DNA from: Simiduia agarivorans SA1 = DSM 21679
GTDB lineage: Bacteria; Pseudomonadota; Gammaproteobacteria; Pseudomonadales; Cellvibrionaceae
Reading direction: 5' to 3'
NCBI RefSeq assembly: GCF_000305785.2
Contig: NC_018868.3
Location: 3,208,270-3,272,269, forward strand
DNA: 64,000 bases
Shown here: positions 45,771 to 55,327 of the stretch, piece by piece
Layout of the letters: each line of letters begins with the position of its first letter
Numbering within the stretch: the first letter of the stretch is position 1
Notes under the pieces: model-generated
Seen by the model: the letters and a program-made list of their open reading frames with translations, nothing else
Databases searched by the model: none
Told to the model about the DNA's origin: nothing
Position numbers and translations under genes: made by a program

Positions 45771-48167
45771 TTATATGGGCGAGCCCGGTGGCATGGCCGC
45801 TTTTTTCAGTTTGTCATTGGTCGGCATTTGTGAGGCCGCTTTTTCTGCCCAGCGTTTAAGGTATTGATGCCTTGGCTCCTTGCGCCACTGGGTGTTATCC
45901 AGCGTGTGCTGTGCAAACCCTTTAAGCGCGGCAAATACCTCAGGTGCCAGGACATCATCGGTCATCATGTGACTGAGGTGCGTGAACAATGCGAGTTGAT
46001 TGCGCCACTGCAGAGTGCTTGCTTCAGTATTGGTTGCGGGCTGATTCAATGTCAGCCAGATCTGATTCAGCAGCGCGCCGGTTGTCAGGGGATGTTGGTC
46101 ATGGGTCGCCTGCCATTCCAGTCGGGCCAGTCGCTCGGGGGCCAATAATATAGCGTAAGTGTGTCGGACACTGGCTTCTGCCATGCTGACGGGGTCGAGT
46201 AATGCGCCGGTAAAGCCCTGAGTGCTTTCCCGGGTTTTTTCGTGGCCGTAGGCTTTGGGTGGGATATGTTTGATCACCTGGTCAGGCAGTTGCAGAAAGG
46301 CCGGGCTCAGGGTGGCCAGTAATTGATTCAGTGCGCGCGACTGGTCGGCCGCGGCGACCGGGGTAAACTGCAGCTCGCCGGCCTGGCCTTTTACCCCATA
46401 GTTGTAGTGGTAGCCGCCCAGCCATTTACCGGCCGCTTCGGCCTGGTAGCGATGGAAGTAATACACCGGCACCAGAATTTCTTCCAGATCGGAATAGGCC
46501 CGCCCGCTGGCCAGCGATTGTGCGCCAAAGTTTGCCAGCGCATGGGCGCGCAGTGCCATAACGTCGGACAGTGCGACGGCGGCGTCGGCGCCATTGTCCC
46601 AGAGACTCGCCGTGGCGTGGAAATCAGACGCCGCGCGGCTGTCGGGGTCGGAAATAAAATCAAAGCCCAGGGCACGCGATTGGTCGATAAAGGCCAACCG
46701 GGCCCGATCATCGGCAAAATCGCCATAGCCGTATTGGATGACGCGCTTGTCCCACTCGCCTATACCCTCGGCGTAGGCGTGAGTCAGTGATACCTGATTA
46801 TTTTCCAGCGCGAGCAACGGGTGCGGGTAATCCATGACCGAAGCCCGGTCTTTTGGGCTGGCGGCAAAGTTATGGGCGATGCCCAGTGTGTGGCCGATTT
46901 CGTGCGCCGACAATTGCCGGATGCGTGCCAGCGCCATGGCAGAGAGTGGCGCGGTGTCGGCATTGTCATCGTTAAACGGCGAGGTCATGCCCTGTGCGAT
47001 CAGATAGTCCTGGCGGACGCGCAAGGAACCCAGGGTTACGTGGCCCTTGATGATTTCACCGGTGCGGGGGTCGGTCAGCCCGTAGCCATAGGACCAGCCG
47101 CGGGTGGCGCGGTGCACCCACTGGATGACGTTGTAGCGCACATCCAGAGGATCGGCATCGGCCGGCAGTACCCGGATCTGAAACGCGTCTTTGTAACCGG
47201 CCGCTTCAAACGCCTGGTTCCACCAGCGCCCGCCTTCCAGCAGTGCGGTGCGCACGGGCTCGGGCGTGCCCGGATCAAGATAATAAATGATGGGCTCAAC
47301 AGCTTCGCTGAGGGCGGCACCCGGGTCTTTTTTCTGCAACCGGTGCCGGGGAATGTAGCGTCGGGTCATGTCCTGTTCGATGGCGACGCCGTAATCCTTG
47401 AAATCAAACGCCCAAAAACCGCTCTGCGGATGAAACGCGCGTGGGCTGAAATCACTGTCGGGCAAGGCCACAAAACTGTGGTGCATGCGCAAGCTGATGG
47501 CGTGCGGATCGGCGGCGACCTGGCGCACAAACTCGCCCGGGTTGTCACCGGTAAAGGTGACCGTGGCTTCAATTTCTGTGTTGCGTGGGAAGGCTTTGGT
47601 GCGGGCCGGGTAGATGGCTGAACGGCTGGCGTCGAGGCTGTAATCGCCCTGTTTGGTTTGCTGCAGGCGCCGGCTCACGCCGTGGCTGTCGCGGGTGGCA
47701 AATCCGGTGGCATCCACGAGTACCCGGTCAGACTCGCGGGCCACCACGGGAAAGCCCCACAGCACCGCATCGGCGAAGGCTTCGGACACCGAGCGCTGTT
47801 CCAGCTGGTTTTCCGTTTCTGCGCGATAGTGGGTATTGCGCTGGCGCAGCAGGACCTTGTCGCCGGCGTCGTCAAACCGCACCAGCTTGGTGTTCAGCCC
47901 CATCAATTGGCCGCGATCCAGCCCGACATCGTTGGACCCCAGGCCTTGTGGCAAGCTGAAATAGTAAATGTATTCCTGCTGATCCAGCGGGATGGTGAGG
48001 TAGAGCTTGCCGGTATCCGGCGCATAATCTAATGGCAACAAACCTGCCTGATGCTGCATGCCTTGTGTGAAGCTGCGGATATCGGTGCCGGTGGCGCCTG
48101 GCTGGCAGGCGCCGAGTAACAGACCTGCCAGCAGGCAGGCGCAGAGTGCGATACGGCGAGACAACAT
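45771..48167 (-). CDS. Zinc-dependent metalloprotease lipoprotein (DUF5117/DUF4953-like)
   Basis: 798 residues. Lipoprotein signal ending LLLGAC (C20). The full metzincin zinc motif HEIGHTLGIAH sits at residues 422-432 (H422, H426, H432 and catalytic E423), and a Met-turn-like VMDYPHP follows. Flanking domains match large gammaproteobacterial proteins annotated as zinc-dependent metalloproteases with DUF5117 and DUF4953 segments. It should sit at the periplasmic or outer-membrane surface. Its substrate is unknown. Confidence 0.86.
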   Translation of the reverse strand: MLSRRIALCACLLAGLLLGACQPGATGTDIRSFTQGMQHQAGLLPLDYAPDTGKLYLTIPLDQQEYIYYFSLPQGLGSNDVGLDRGQLMGLNTKLVRFDDAGDKVLLRQRNTHYRAETENQLEQRSVSEAFADAVLWGFPVVARESDRVLVDATGFATRDSHGVSRRLQQTKQGDYSLDASRSAIYPARTKAFPRNTEIEATVTFTGDNPGEFVRQVAADPHAISLRMHHSFVALPDSDFSPRAFHPQSGFWAFDFKDYGVAIEQDMTRRYIPRHRLQKKDPGAALSEAVEPIIYYLDPGTPEPVRTALLEGGRWWNQAFEAAGYKDAFQIRVLPADADPLDVRYNVIQWVHRATRGWSYGYGLTDPRTGEIIKGHVTLGSLRVRQDYLIAQGMTSPFNDDNADTAPLSAMALARIRQLSAHEIGHTLGIAHNFAASPKDRASVMDYPHPLLALENNQVSLTHAYAEGIGEWDKRVIQYGYGDFADDRARLAFIDQSRALGFDFISDPDSRAASDFHATASLWDNGADAAVALSDVMALRAHALANFGAQSLASGRAYSDLEEILVPVYYFHRYQAEAAGKWLGGYHYNYGVKGQAGELQFTPVAAADQSRALNQLLATLSPAFLQLPDQVIKHIPPKAYGHEKTRESTQGFTGALLDPVSMAEASVRHTYAILLAPERLARLEWQATHDQHPLTTGALLNQIWLTLNQPATNTEASTLQWRNQLALFTHLSHMMTDDVLAPEVFAALKGFAQHTLDNTQWRKEPRHQYLKRWAEKAASQMPTNDKLKKAAMPPGSPI

Positions 48168-48308
48168 GGTGCGAGGTCCTTTGTTGGGATTGTATACAGT
48201 TCTCTATATAGACCGCTGAGTCGACCCAGCCCTCAATGGCTTGATCTGGGTCATATGCCCGGGGCTGCGCCGGTTGCACAATGGCATGCTCAATGGGAGA
48301 CCCGGAAC

Positions 48309-48689
48309 ATGATCAATAATTTCAGCGATTTGCTGGCCATTGCCGCCACACAGCCCGATGCACAGCGGCTGTTGCTATTGTTTGCCAATGCCGAAGTGGA
48401 AGACCACGATAACGCGGAAATCCGCGGCACGCTTTCGCCGGTGATGTGTGTGGATAAGCTGCCCGCGCAGCTGACGGATTTCAGTACCCTGGTTAAGGAA
48501 GCGGATGGCGTTTCCACCGGCTGGAATATGGTGTTTGTGGCGGGACTGGCCGGCAAGGGCAAGGTGCCGCCCACCGAAAAAGACGCCGAGCCCTACCTCA
48601 ATCAGATGACCAGTGATTTGCGCACCGGTCAGGACCTGTCGCGTTATCTGGTGTTTGACCGGGACGAGCAGCTGGTGAGCTTTGGCTGA
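48309..48689 (+). CDS. Conserved small protein of unknown function (often misnamed ribonucleotide reductase)
   Basis: 126 residues from the ATG at 48309. The pattern (NNFSDLLAIAATQPDAQRLLLLFANAEV, PVMCVDKLPAQLTDF, WNMVFVAGLAGKGKVPP) matches small proteins that databases often label 'ribonucleotide reductase subunit alpha'. No reductase catalytic motif is present, so that name should not be trusted. It is soluble and probably cytoplasmic. Confidence 0.72.
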   Translation: MINNFSDLLAIAATQPDAQRLLLLFANAEVEDHDNAEIRGTLSPVMCVDKLPAQLTDFSTLVKEADGVSTGWNMVFVAGLAGKGKVPPTEKDAEPYLNQMTSDLRTGQDLSRYLVFDRDEQLVSFG

Positions 48690-48918
48690 TACGTAAAGTT
48701 TATCGACAAACCCGTCTGCGCACTGCATGGCAACGGCGCACGCGCTCGGGCGGAGCGGGTGATTCTGTCGGATATTCTTACACAGTCGTGCAAAGGCTTT
48801 ACTTAACCTATTGATTCTCATGGCTTATTTATATTGGCGCGGAAATTGCCCTCAGTAGTTGCTGAATAGTGGCAAAGGCAGTGATTGCCGAAATCCGTTT
48901 AAAGGGAATCAATTGAAT

Positions 48919-49467
48919 ATGTTTACGCATTGTCTGCGGTTGTTAGTGGCCGGTTTCAGTTTGGTGCTGGCGGCTCAGGCTGGTGCTTATCAGATTACCA
49001 CCGATCAGGGCGCTGTGGATGTGGGCGGTCTGGATATCCTGAAAGGGCAGATGCAAAAGTCAGGCAATGCCAACCCGGCGACCGAAGAAGCCTGGGCTGA
49101 GGGCGTTCTGGGGCTGGATCTGGATTTCGGCAATGTGAAAACCGAAACGGTCGACTATTACATGACCGATGCCAATAACATTATTGCCTTTGCACTGGCG
49201 AGCGACCCGGGTTTCTACATCATCAAAAACGCCAAATGGTTTGCCTTGTTCGAGAACACGGCGTCGCTGGGATGGGGTGTCGTTGATATTGGTGCCTTAA
49301 GCGCAGGCTTCAACCTGAAATACAACTGCGACAACTGCTCCTACACCATCAGTCATGTGACCGAATTCAACAGCTGGCAAACCAGTGTGTCGGAGCCGGG
49401 CAGCGCCTTGTTGATGCTCTTGGGTGTCATCGGGCTGTGGGCAGGCCGGCGGCAACAGCGCGCCTGA
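48919..49467 (+). CDS. Exported protein with PEP-CTERM-like anchor
   Basis: Signal peptide (residues ~1-22, ending AGA) and a C-terminal tripartite end: SEP motif, a hydrophobic segment (GSALLMLLGVIGLWA) and RRQQR. This matches PEP-CTERM sorting signals except that the motif is SEP. The mature part is ~155 residues, beta-rich, with CDNC. AAAGGGA lies 11 bases before this ATG and 5 before a TTG at 48913, so the TTG is a real alternative start. A terminator follows. Confidence 0.72.
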   Translation: MFTHCLRLLVAGFSLVLAAQAGAYQITTDQGAVDVGGLDILKGQMQKSGNANPATEEAWAEGVLGLDLDFGNVKTETVDYYMTDANNIIAFALASDPGFYIIKNAKWFALFENTASLGWGVVDIGALSAGFNLKYNCDNCSYTISHVTEFNSWQTSVSEPGSALLMLLGVIGLWAGRRQQRA

Positions 49468-49490
49468 ACGCCATAATCTGAGTTTTGAAA

Positions 49491-49515
49491 AGCCGGCCCA
49501 GTGCCGGCTTTTTTT
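49491..49515 (+). terminator. Rho-independent terminator
   Basis: AGCCGGC pairs with GCCGGCT around CCAGT, followed by seven Ts. Confidence 0.82.
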
Positions 49516-49636
49516 GTTTGGGTGTCCGCTGATCCTGGCGTGATGTTCATGAGATTTTCGGCGAGCAAAAGCCTTGTATTTGGGGCCCTCGGCCTTGACC
49601 ATGTGGGCTTTACCAAACTGTATTCAGGAAGCTCAG

Positions 49637-50437
49637 GTGCATGTAACTGGTTGGTTTGACTCCCACTGCCATCTCGATCTCGACCCGCTGGCGGCCGGTG
49701 CCAGCGGCTATTGGCAGCAGGCAAGGGCTGCGGGCGTGATGCGTGTGCTGATCCCGAGCGTGGCGCCGGATCATTGGCGTGCAACCCAAGCGCTCGCGCA
49801 GCAATTGCCCGGTGCGCGTTATGCGTTGGGCATTCATCCCTGGTGGTTGGATGGGCTGGAGGGCCCGCCGGAACGTTGGGCTGCGCCTTTGGCTGAGGCT
49901 TTGTCTGACGGGGCCGTCGCGTTGGGTGAATGCGGACTGGACGGCGCGCGGGCGATGCCGCTTTCGCAACAGCTGCCATGGCTGGAGATGCAATTGGCCG
50001 TAGCGGAGCAGCGTAAACTGCCCGTTGTCCTGCATGCGCACAAGGCCCATAACGAATTAATCCGCGCGCTCAATGGTTACCCTGGCGTGCGCGGGCTGGT
50101 GCATGGTTTCAGTGGCAGTCGCGCACAGGCCGACGACTTTTTATCGCGTGGTTTTTTATTGGGTATTGGCGGCGTGGTGACCTACGAGCGCGCGCGCAAA
50201 ACCCGGGCAACGGTCAAAACCTTACCGGCAGGTAGTTTTTTATTGGAAACAGATGCGCCTTCCATGCCGCTGGCGGGTTTTCAGGGCGAGCCGAATAAAC
50301 CGGCGCAGTTGGTGCGGGTCGCCGATTGTGTGGCTCAATTGCGGGGCGAGTCACTGGCCGCGCTTCACGCCGCGGTGATCGCGGCGGAAGTCAGCTTGTT
50401 CGGTAGCCATCAGGCCGGTGCACAGGTCCCGGCGTAA
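49637..50437 (+). CDS. TatD-family metal-dependent hydrolase (nuclease)
   Basis: 266 residues from the GTG at 49637, which has AGGAAG five bases upstream; earlier starts add no conserved sequence. Motifs are SHCHLDLD (metal-binding HxH) at the N-terminus, GIHPWW, GECGLDGA with the metal-binding Glu, VLHAHKAHNE, HGFSGS, and LLETDAPSMPL with the catalytic Asp. These define the TatD DNase/deoxyribonuclease family, usually cytoplasmic. The family also includes uncharacterised members, so no gene symbol is given. Confidence 0.88.
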   Translation: MHVTGWFDSHCHLDLDPLAAGASGYWQQARAAGVMRVLIPSVAPDHWRATQALAQQLPGARYALGIHPWWLDGLEGPPERWAAPLAEALSDGAVALGECGLDGARAMPLSQQLPWLEMQLAVAEQRKLPVVLHAHKAHNELIRALNGYPGVRGLVHGFSGSRAQADDFLSRGFLLGIGGVVTYERARKTRATVKTLPAGSFLLETDAPSMPLAGFQGEPNKPAQLVRVADCVAQLRGESLAALHAAVIAAEVSLFGSHQAGAQVPA

Positions 50438-50441
50438 AGAC

Positions 50442-51032
50442 TTACTTGCGGATACCTTCCACATTCAGCCACAGCTTAACGGTTTCGCTGGCCGGGCCGA
50501 GGTTGTAGGTGTAGCCCCATTCGCTCGGTTTGATGGTGATTTCGCCGGAAAAACCCACCCGGTAGCCACCCCATGGGTCTTTGCCTTCGCCCACTTTGGT
50601 CACCGCAATGGTGATGGGCTTGGTGGCGCCATTCATGGTCAGGTTACCGTTGAGATCGAAGCCACCGTCTTTTGTCACGTTGGTGATGCCGGTGCTTTCA
50701 AACACGGCCTGCTTGTTCTTGTCGGTATTCAGGAAGTCGCTCGAGCGGATGTGTTTGTCGCGTTCGGCGTGATTGGAATCAATGCTGGCCATGTCGATGG
50801 TGACGTTGATTTTGGATGCTTCGGGCTTGGCGGCATCGTAGGAAAAGTCGCCGGAAAACGTGTTGAAGCGGCCGGTGAGCCAACTGTATCCCAGGTGCTG
50901 GATCGCAAAGTTCACGCTGGCGTGGGCACCTTTGGTGTCGATGACATAGTCAGCCGCCTGCGCGGGCAGGGTAGCTAAGGCCAGAGCCGCAGTGCAGGAG
51001 AGTCCGAGGGCAATTTTTTTAACGGCGTTCAT
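50442..51032 (-). CDS. YceI-family periplasmic protein
   Basis: 196 residues with a signal peptide (~1-26, ending AQA) and the YceI lipocalin-like beta-barrel pattern ([28 protein letters not shown]..., [23 protein letters not shown]). YceI proteins bind isoprenoid or similar lipids in the periplasm. Its start overlaps the end of the cytochrome b561-like gene by 14 bases, so the pair is co-translated. Confidence 0.92.
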   Translation of the reverse strand: MNAVKKIALGLSCTAALALATLPAQAADYVIDTKGAHASVNFAIQHLGYSWLTGRFNTFSGDFSYDAAKPEASKINVTIDMASIDSNHAERDKHIRSSDFLNTDKNKQAVFESTGITNVTKDGGFDLNGNLTMNGATKPITIAVTKVGEGKDPWGGYRVGFSGEITIKPSEWGYTYNLGPASETVKLWLNVEGIRK

Positions 51033-51591
51033 TGTGTTCTCCGGTTTGAGTGAAAGGTAACATGCGGGCCAAGGTTAAATCCCGCGCGATAAAATGGTGG
51101 TACAGGGCCGCCAGACCATGGCCTGCGGCCAGTAAGATCAAACCCCAGGCAGCCCATTCGTGCAGCTCGCCCAGTAAGTCCACGCTGTCGCTGCCAAGCG
51201 TCAACAAAGATGGCAGGGTGGCGAGCTCAAAAAAATCCGCGCCACTGCCATCGGCGCCGGTAATCAGGTAACCGCTGACTGCCATAAACAACAACAGCAG
51301 GTAGAGCATAATTTTGCTGGCGCTGGCACCGGCGCGTGTGACCCGGCTGCCTTCCAGCGGGGGTGATCCGTTTTGTACGGCGCGCCAGAGCATCCGGATG
51401 ACAGTCAGCGCCGCCAATACCAGACCAAAGCTGATATGCAGGGCCGGCGCGTCATGGTACCAGTCGTCATAGTAGCCCAGTTCCACCATCCAGAGCCCCA
51501 AGCCGAATAAGCCGATCACCAGCACGGCGCTCAGCCAGTGCAGGGTCTGGGTCAGTGTGCCATAGCGTTGGGTTGAATCGGAAAGCTTCAT
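51019..51591 (-). CDS. Cytochrome b561-family membrane protein
   Basis: 190 residues with four membrane segments and histidines placed for two b-type haems (HWLSAV in helix 1, HISFG in helix 2, LHEWAAW and [10 protein letters not shown] in later helices). This is the cytochrome b561/CybB pattern, an inner-membrane electron carrier that may oxidise ubiquinol. It is commonly encoded with YceI, as here, with a 14-base overlap. Confidence 0.9.
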   Translation of the reverse strand: MKLSDSTQRYGTLTQTLHWLSAVLVIGLFGLGLWMVELGYYDDWYHDAPALHISFGLVLAALTVIRMLWRAVQNGSPPLEGSRVTRAGASASKIMLYLLLLFMAVSGYLITGADGSGADFFELATLPSLLTLGSDSVDLLGELHEWAAWGLILLAAGHGLAALYHHFIARDLTLARMLPFTQTGEHNERR

Positions 51592-51640
51592 CGTGGGTGC
51601 CTTACGTTACAATAGCGCGTTAACAGTAGCTGAAGGTTGA

Positions 51641-52063
51641 GTGGCATTGAAAGCCTGGAATTATCAAGAAGAGTTCAGCCCGGCCTCGTTTCAGGCTTTG
51701 CAAGCGGCGGGTCATTGGCAGGCAAAATACCGTTTATTGCTGCAGTGGGGCAAGGCGGTGGACGCCAAACTGTGGTTGCGACAGGATGAATTTCTGGTGC
51801 GGGGTTGTGAAACGTCGCTTTGGTTGCAGGCCGAGCAGCGCGACGGTCATTGGTTTTTTGCGTTGGATGGCGATTCGCGCATTGTCAAAGGCCTGGCAGT
51901 TTTGGTGTTGGGTGAGCTCAACGGGACGCAATGCAATCCGGCCTGTATGTCGCGCCTGTTGCCTGCGTTGACCGATGCCGGTGTCAGTCAGCACCTGTCG
52001 CCTTCGCGCAATAACGGGCTCAGGGCGTTGCTGGTGCGTCTGCAGGCGCTTTGCGCTGAATGA
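51641..52063 (+). CDS. csdE: Cysteine desulfurase-associated sulfur acceptor (SufE-family, CsdE-like)
   Basis: 140 residues with the SufE fold; the acceptor cysteine is in VRGCETSLWL (residue ~51-52). SufE/CsdE takes sulfur from a cysteine desulfurase for Fe-S or tRNA sulfur metabolism. The GTG start has GAAGG upstream. It overlaps the 3' end of the convergent tcdA gene by 44 bases. A CsdA partner gene is not in the window, so csdE versus sufE rests on the neighbour tcdA. Confidence 0.83.
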   Translation: MALKAWNYQEEFSPASFQALQAAGHWQAKYRLLLQWGKAVDAKLWLRQDEFLVRGCETSLWLQAEQRDGHWFFALDGDSRIVKGLAVLVLGELNGTQCNPACMSRLLPALTDAGVSQHLSPSRNNGLRALLVRLQALCAE

Positions 52064-52844
52064 GTTTTTCCACGGCGCGGCTGGCCATCACCATGCCGAA
52101 ACTGGCGGTCACCATGGTGATGGCGCCCAGACCGCCGCTGCAGTCGAGTTTCACACTCTCGCCCAGTGCCGATTTGTTTTCACACACGCCGCCTTCCGGT
52201 GTGGGAAATTTTAATTGCTCGGTGGAGTAGACGGCTTCCACGGAAAAGTTACGCTTGGGGTTGCGGCTGAAGTGATAGAGCCGCCGCAGATTATTGCGGG
52301 TTTTGGCCAGCAAAGGGTCATTGGTGGTCTTGGCCAGATCCAATGTGCTGATCTGGCGCGGATCGGTTTTGCCGCCCGAGGAACCGGCCGTGATCACCGG
52401 AATTTTTTGGCGCTTGCAATGGCCGATAATGGCCGCCTTCACAAACGCCGAGTCGATGCAATCCAGCACGCAGTGGTGGGCTTTGGTCAGTCGCAGTGCC
52501 ACATTTTCCGGTTCGACAAAATCATCGATGACGTGCAGGGTGATCTCCGGATTGATACCCCGCAATCGCTCGGCCATGACCTCGCCTTTGCTGGCGCCAA
52601 TGGTGGTGGTCAGCGTGTGCAGTTGGCGGTTGGTGTTGGTGACGCAGATCTCATCCATGTCAATCAGGGTGATTTCACCCACCCCCGAACGCGCCAGCGC
52701 TTCCGCCGCCCAGGATCCCACGCCGCCAATGCCGATGACCACGCAGTGGGCTGACGCCAGCGCTTCCAGTGCCCGCTGGCCGTAGAGGCGGCCAATGCCG
52801 GCAAAGCGCTGTTGGTAGCTTTCGGTGAGGTGGGGTAGGGACAT
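52020..52844 (-). CDS. tcdA: tRNA threonylcarbamoyladenosine dehydratase
   Basis: TcdA cyclises t6A37 of tRNA with ATP. The start at 52844 (MSLPHLTESYQQRF...) gives 274 residues, the family length. An adenylating E1-like Rossmann domain is visible: VVIGIGGVGSWAAEALARSG, then LIDMDEICVTNTNRQLHT, and CDD-type catalytic segment DCIDSAFVKAAIIGHC. The pairing with csdE matches the known csdA-csdE-tcdA relationship, but here the two are convergent. Confidence 0.92.
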   Translation of the reverse strand: MSLPHLTESYQQRFAGIGRLYGQRALEALASAHCVVIGIGGVGSWAAEALARSGVGEITLIDMDEICVTNTNRQLHTLTTTIGASKGEVMAERLRGINPEITLHVIDDFVEPENVALRLTKAHHCVLDCIDSAFVKAAIIGHCKRQKIPVITAGSSGGKTDPRQISTLDLAKTTNDPLLAKTRNNLRRLYHFSRNPKRNFSVEAVYSTEQLKFPTPEGGVCENKSALGESVKLDCSGGLGAITMVTASFGMVMASRAVEKLIQRKAPADAPATP

Positions 52845-52950
52845 AGCCGGTGCGTGCTGGTTTAACAGGGGCGCCATTATAGGTGCAGGATGCAGCCGGG
52901 CAAAGGTTTGCAGTCGCGGCTGGCGGCCCCCACAGTCCCTCGCTCTTGCC

Positions 52951-54543
52951 TCAGGACGCCAGCATGTCCTTTTCCTGTACTTCAATCAGCAGCGGCTTGT
53001 CTGCAGGGATCTGGCCGAGGGCGGCTTTGAGCGCATCCAGGGATGTCGCGCGCACCGCCTCGCAACCGTAGGCACGGGCCAGGGCGATAAAATCCGGTGA
53101 GTAGATATCGCAGGCTTGCGGCTCCATACCCGCGTCGCGGAAATTCATGGCAATCATTTCGTAACAGCTGTTGTGCCAGACGATAATGGCCACACCCAGC
53201 CTGGCTTCCACTGCGGTGGCCAATTCATTGATGGAAAACTGGATGCCACCATCGCCCAATAAGCCAATGACCGGCGCCTGGGGCTGGCCCAGTTTGGCGC
53301 CAAACGCCGCCGGCAAGGCCCAGCCCAGCGTGCCGTAGCCAGTGGCGGCGGAGCCGAACCGGCGGGGTGCGCGGGCGTCGAACTGGTTGGCCGCATAGTA
53401 GGCCGGCTGGGTCGAGTCGCCCAGAATAATCGCGTCCGGCTGTGCCGCCAGCAACGCATCCAGAAAGCGCTGATAGCCCGGGTGTTGTTCGTTCTGGTGC
53501 TTGGCCTTTGCCGCTTGCACGCGGGCCTGACTGTCAGCGGTGCGTGCCGCGGACGCTTTCAGCATGGGTTGCAGATCGGTGCAGAAGCTGGCGGCATCGG
53601 CTTGAATCGCGAGGCTGGGCCGGCAGTTGCGGCTCAATTGATCGTTGGCTATATCCACCCGGATCAGCTCGCCGCCAATGGCAAAGTCGCCCTCGAAAAA
53701 GAAGTCGTAGTCGGTTTCTGACAGTTCGGTGCCAATGGCAAGCACCCGATCTGCCGTTTCGAATTCGTGCCGGATGCTGGCAAAACTTGGGTTGGAACCG
53801 AGTAATAGCGGATGGTCCGGGGGCAGCAGTCCCTTGGCATTGTGGGTGAGGCTTACCGGTGCCTGCAGCGCCTCAACCAATGCCAGCACCTCGGCCTGTG
53901 CATCGGCACACCCGCCGCCCAGCGCCAGCAATGGGCGCCGGGCGCTGTTGAGCAGGCTGGCGGCGGTGGCGACTGAAGCGGCACTGGCGGCCGGCCGGGT
54001 TGGCAGCGGCCAGACCTCGACAGACAGGTGACCGGCGGGCGCGGTAATGACATCCAGTGGCAGTGTCAGGTGCACGGGGCCAGGGCGTTCGGATTGGAAG
54101 ATGGCAAAAGTGCGCGCCATGACCTTGGCTAATTCTTCCGGCCTCGTCAGCGTATGCGCCCAGCGCGCGGACTCCGCCATGGCGGCCTGCAGATTGCGGG
54201 TTTCGTGCAATCGTCCCTCACCCATCCCGCGTTGCCAGGTGTTGTTGTCGGCGGATATGACCAGCATGGGTTGGGAGTCCTGCAGTGCCTGTCCCATGGC
54301 GCCGGCAATGTTCAATGCGCCGGGGCCGGATACCGTGATGCAGGCAGCGGGCTTGCCGGTTACTCTGGCATAGCCATCGGCCATAAATCCGGCGCCCTGT
54401 TCATGCCGGGGTGTGACGTGCCGGATGCGGGTCTGCGGCAGGCCCCGGTACAGCTCGATGGTATGGGTGCCGGGAATGCCAAAGGCCACTTCAATGCCAT
54501 AGGCCTCAAGGTATTTTGCTAACAACTCGCCGCAGGTTTGCAT
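52951..54543 (-). CDS. Thiamine-diphosphate enzyme, 2-ketoarginine decarboxylase-like
   Basis: 530 residues with three ThDP-fold domains. The catalytic Glu is in RHEQGAGFMADGYAR; the ThDP/Mg motif is GDGG...N (LLGDGGIQFSINE to IVWHNSCYEM). The N-terminal segment TCGELLAKYLEAYGIEVAFGIPG matches proteins annotated as 5-guanidino-2-oxopentanoate decarboxylase (AruI-type, arginine transaminase pathway), and it is also similar to acetolactate synthase. The specific substrate is inferred, not certain. Confidence 0.8.
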   Translation of the reverse strand: MQTCGELLAKYLEAYGIEVAFGIPGTHTIELYRGLPQTRIRHVTPRHEQGAGFMADGYARVTGKPAACITVSGPGALNIAGAMGQALQDSQPMLVISADNNTWQRGMGEGRLHETRNLQAAMAESARWAHTLTRPEELAKVMARTFAIFQSERPGPVHLTLPLDVITAPAGHLSVEVWPLPTRPAASAASVATAASLLNSARRPLLALGGGCADAQAEVLALVEALQAPVSLTHNAKGLLPPDHPLLLGSNPSFASIRHEFETADRVLAIGTELSETDYDFFFEGDFAIGGELIRVDIANDQLSRNCRPSLAIQADAASFCTDLQPMLKASAARTADSQARVQAAKAKHQNEQHPGYQRFLDALLAAQPDAIILGDSTQPAYYAANQFDARAPRRFGSAATGYGTLGWALPAAFGAKLGQPQAPVIGLLGDGGIQFSINELATAVEARLGVAIIVWHNSCYEMIAMNFRDAGMEPQACDIYSPDFIALARAYGCEAVRATSLDALKAALGQIPADKPLLIEVQEKDMLAS

Positions 54544-54622
54544 GGGGGTGCTCCGCTATTTTCAGGACTCCCCAAGCTTAGCGGGCCGGCGGCGAAGGGA
54601 AAAATGAATTTCCCTTCTGGGA

Positions 54623-55327
54623 TTATGCGGAAACGGGATGATTTGCCGTTATCTGCATGCGACCCATGAAGTCCTCAGTCAGGCTTTGCAGGAAGGCGTC
54701 GCGGGCTTCGGGGTCGGTGAAGTCTTCAAGGGGGAAACCCTCCGGAGCAAAGGAAAAACAGATATATGCATCGTTGCGAACAGGGAGGTAGTAGTGCCAC
54801 GGTCGGATTTCATCAAATGGGCCTCCCATCCTGGCAACGTGAAACACAAAGTTGCCTGAAGTGCGCTCGGAGAAATGAGAAGAGGCTTTTGGGTACAGAT
54901 ACGTTGGTGTTGTATCCAGGGGTTCACCAGTCCAAGCAGCATTCTCGGCTTTTATGTTGCGGGCAAATTTCTCTCTGGCTTCGAATAGTGTGATCAGGTG
55001 CGCCTTCAGTAAGTCGGTGTCCAGCAAGTTCTTGCTCATGTTGTTCATTTGGACATACAAGTGGAGGTTCATGCTGCCGGCAATGGATTCTCGGGATTGG
55101 TATCTGTATGTCCAGTCCTGACGGAGTATGTCGCAATGCCTGTTGCCGGCCTCATCACACTGCAGAACGGTCTTTCTGCAATCTAAGTTTACTACTGGAT
55201 TGTCGATTTTTAGTTGACAAAATCCATGGATGGGCAGCACTAAACAAAGCACTCTATCGCCAATGGTAATGTTGGTTGGGATTGCGTCTTTGAAAGGCAA
55301 ATCGGAATCGATCACTATTTTGTCCAT
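54623..55327 (-). CDS. Protein of unknown function (234 aa), partner of the upstream gene
   Basis: 234 residues, soluble, with several cysteines near the start (VLCLVLP, GFCQLKI, LDCRK, LQCDE) and a C-terminal half containing FVFHVARMGGPFDEIRPWHYYLPVR. Its start overlaps the stop of the upstream gene by 13 bases. I do not recognise the family. Its position is where an immunity gene would be if the upstream gene were a toxin, but no evidence supports this beyond layout. Confidence 0.6.
   Translation of the reverse strand: MDKIVIDSDLPFKDAIPTNITIGDRVLCLVLPIHGFCQLKIDNPVVNLDCRKTVLQCDEAGNRHCDILRQDWTYRYQSRESIAGSMNLHLYVQMNNMSKNLLDTDLLKAHLITLFEAREKFARNIKAENAAWTGEPLDTTPTYLYPKASSHFSERTSGNFVFHVARMGGPFDEIRPWHYYLPVRNDAYICFSFAPEGFPLEDFTDPEARDAFLQSLTEDFMGRMQITANHPVSA

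Noticed and set aside
46821..47621. Plus-strand open frame of 266 codons inside the metzincin gene
   Set aside because: Antisense shadow of a strongly supported lipoprotein metalloprotease; no ribosome-binding site or known domain.
48309..48689. Naming the 126-aa protein 'ribonucleotide reductase subunit alpha'
   Set aside because: The name circulates for this family but no reductase motif is present, so it was kept as a protein of unknown function.
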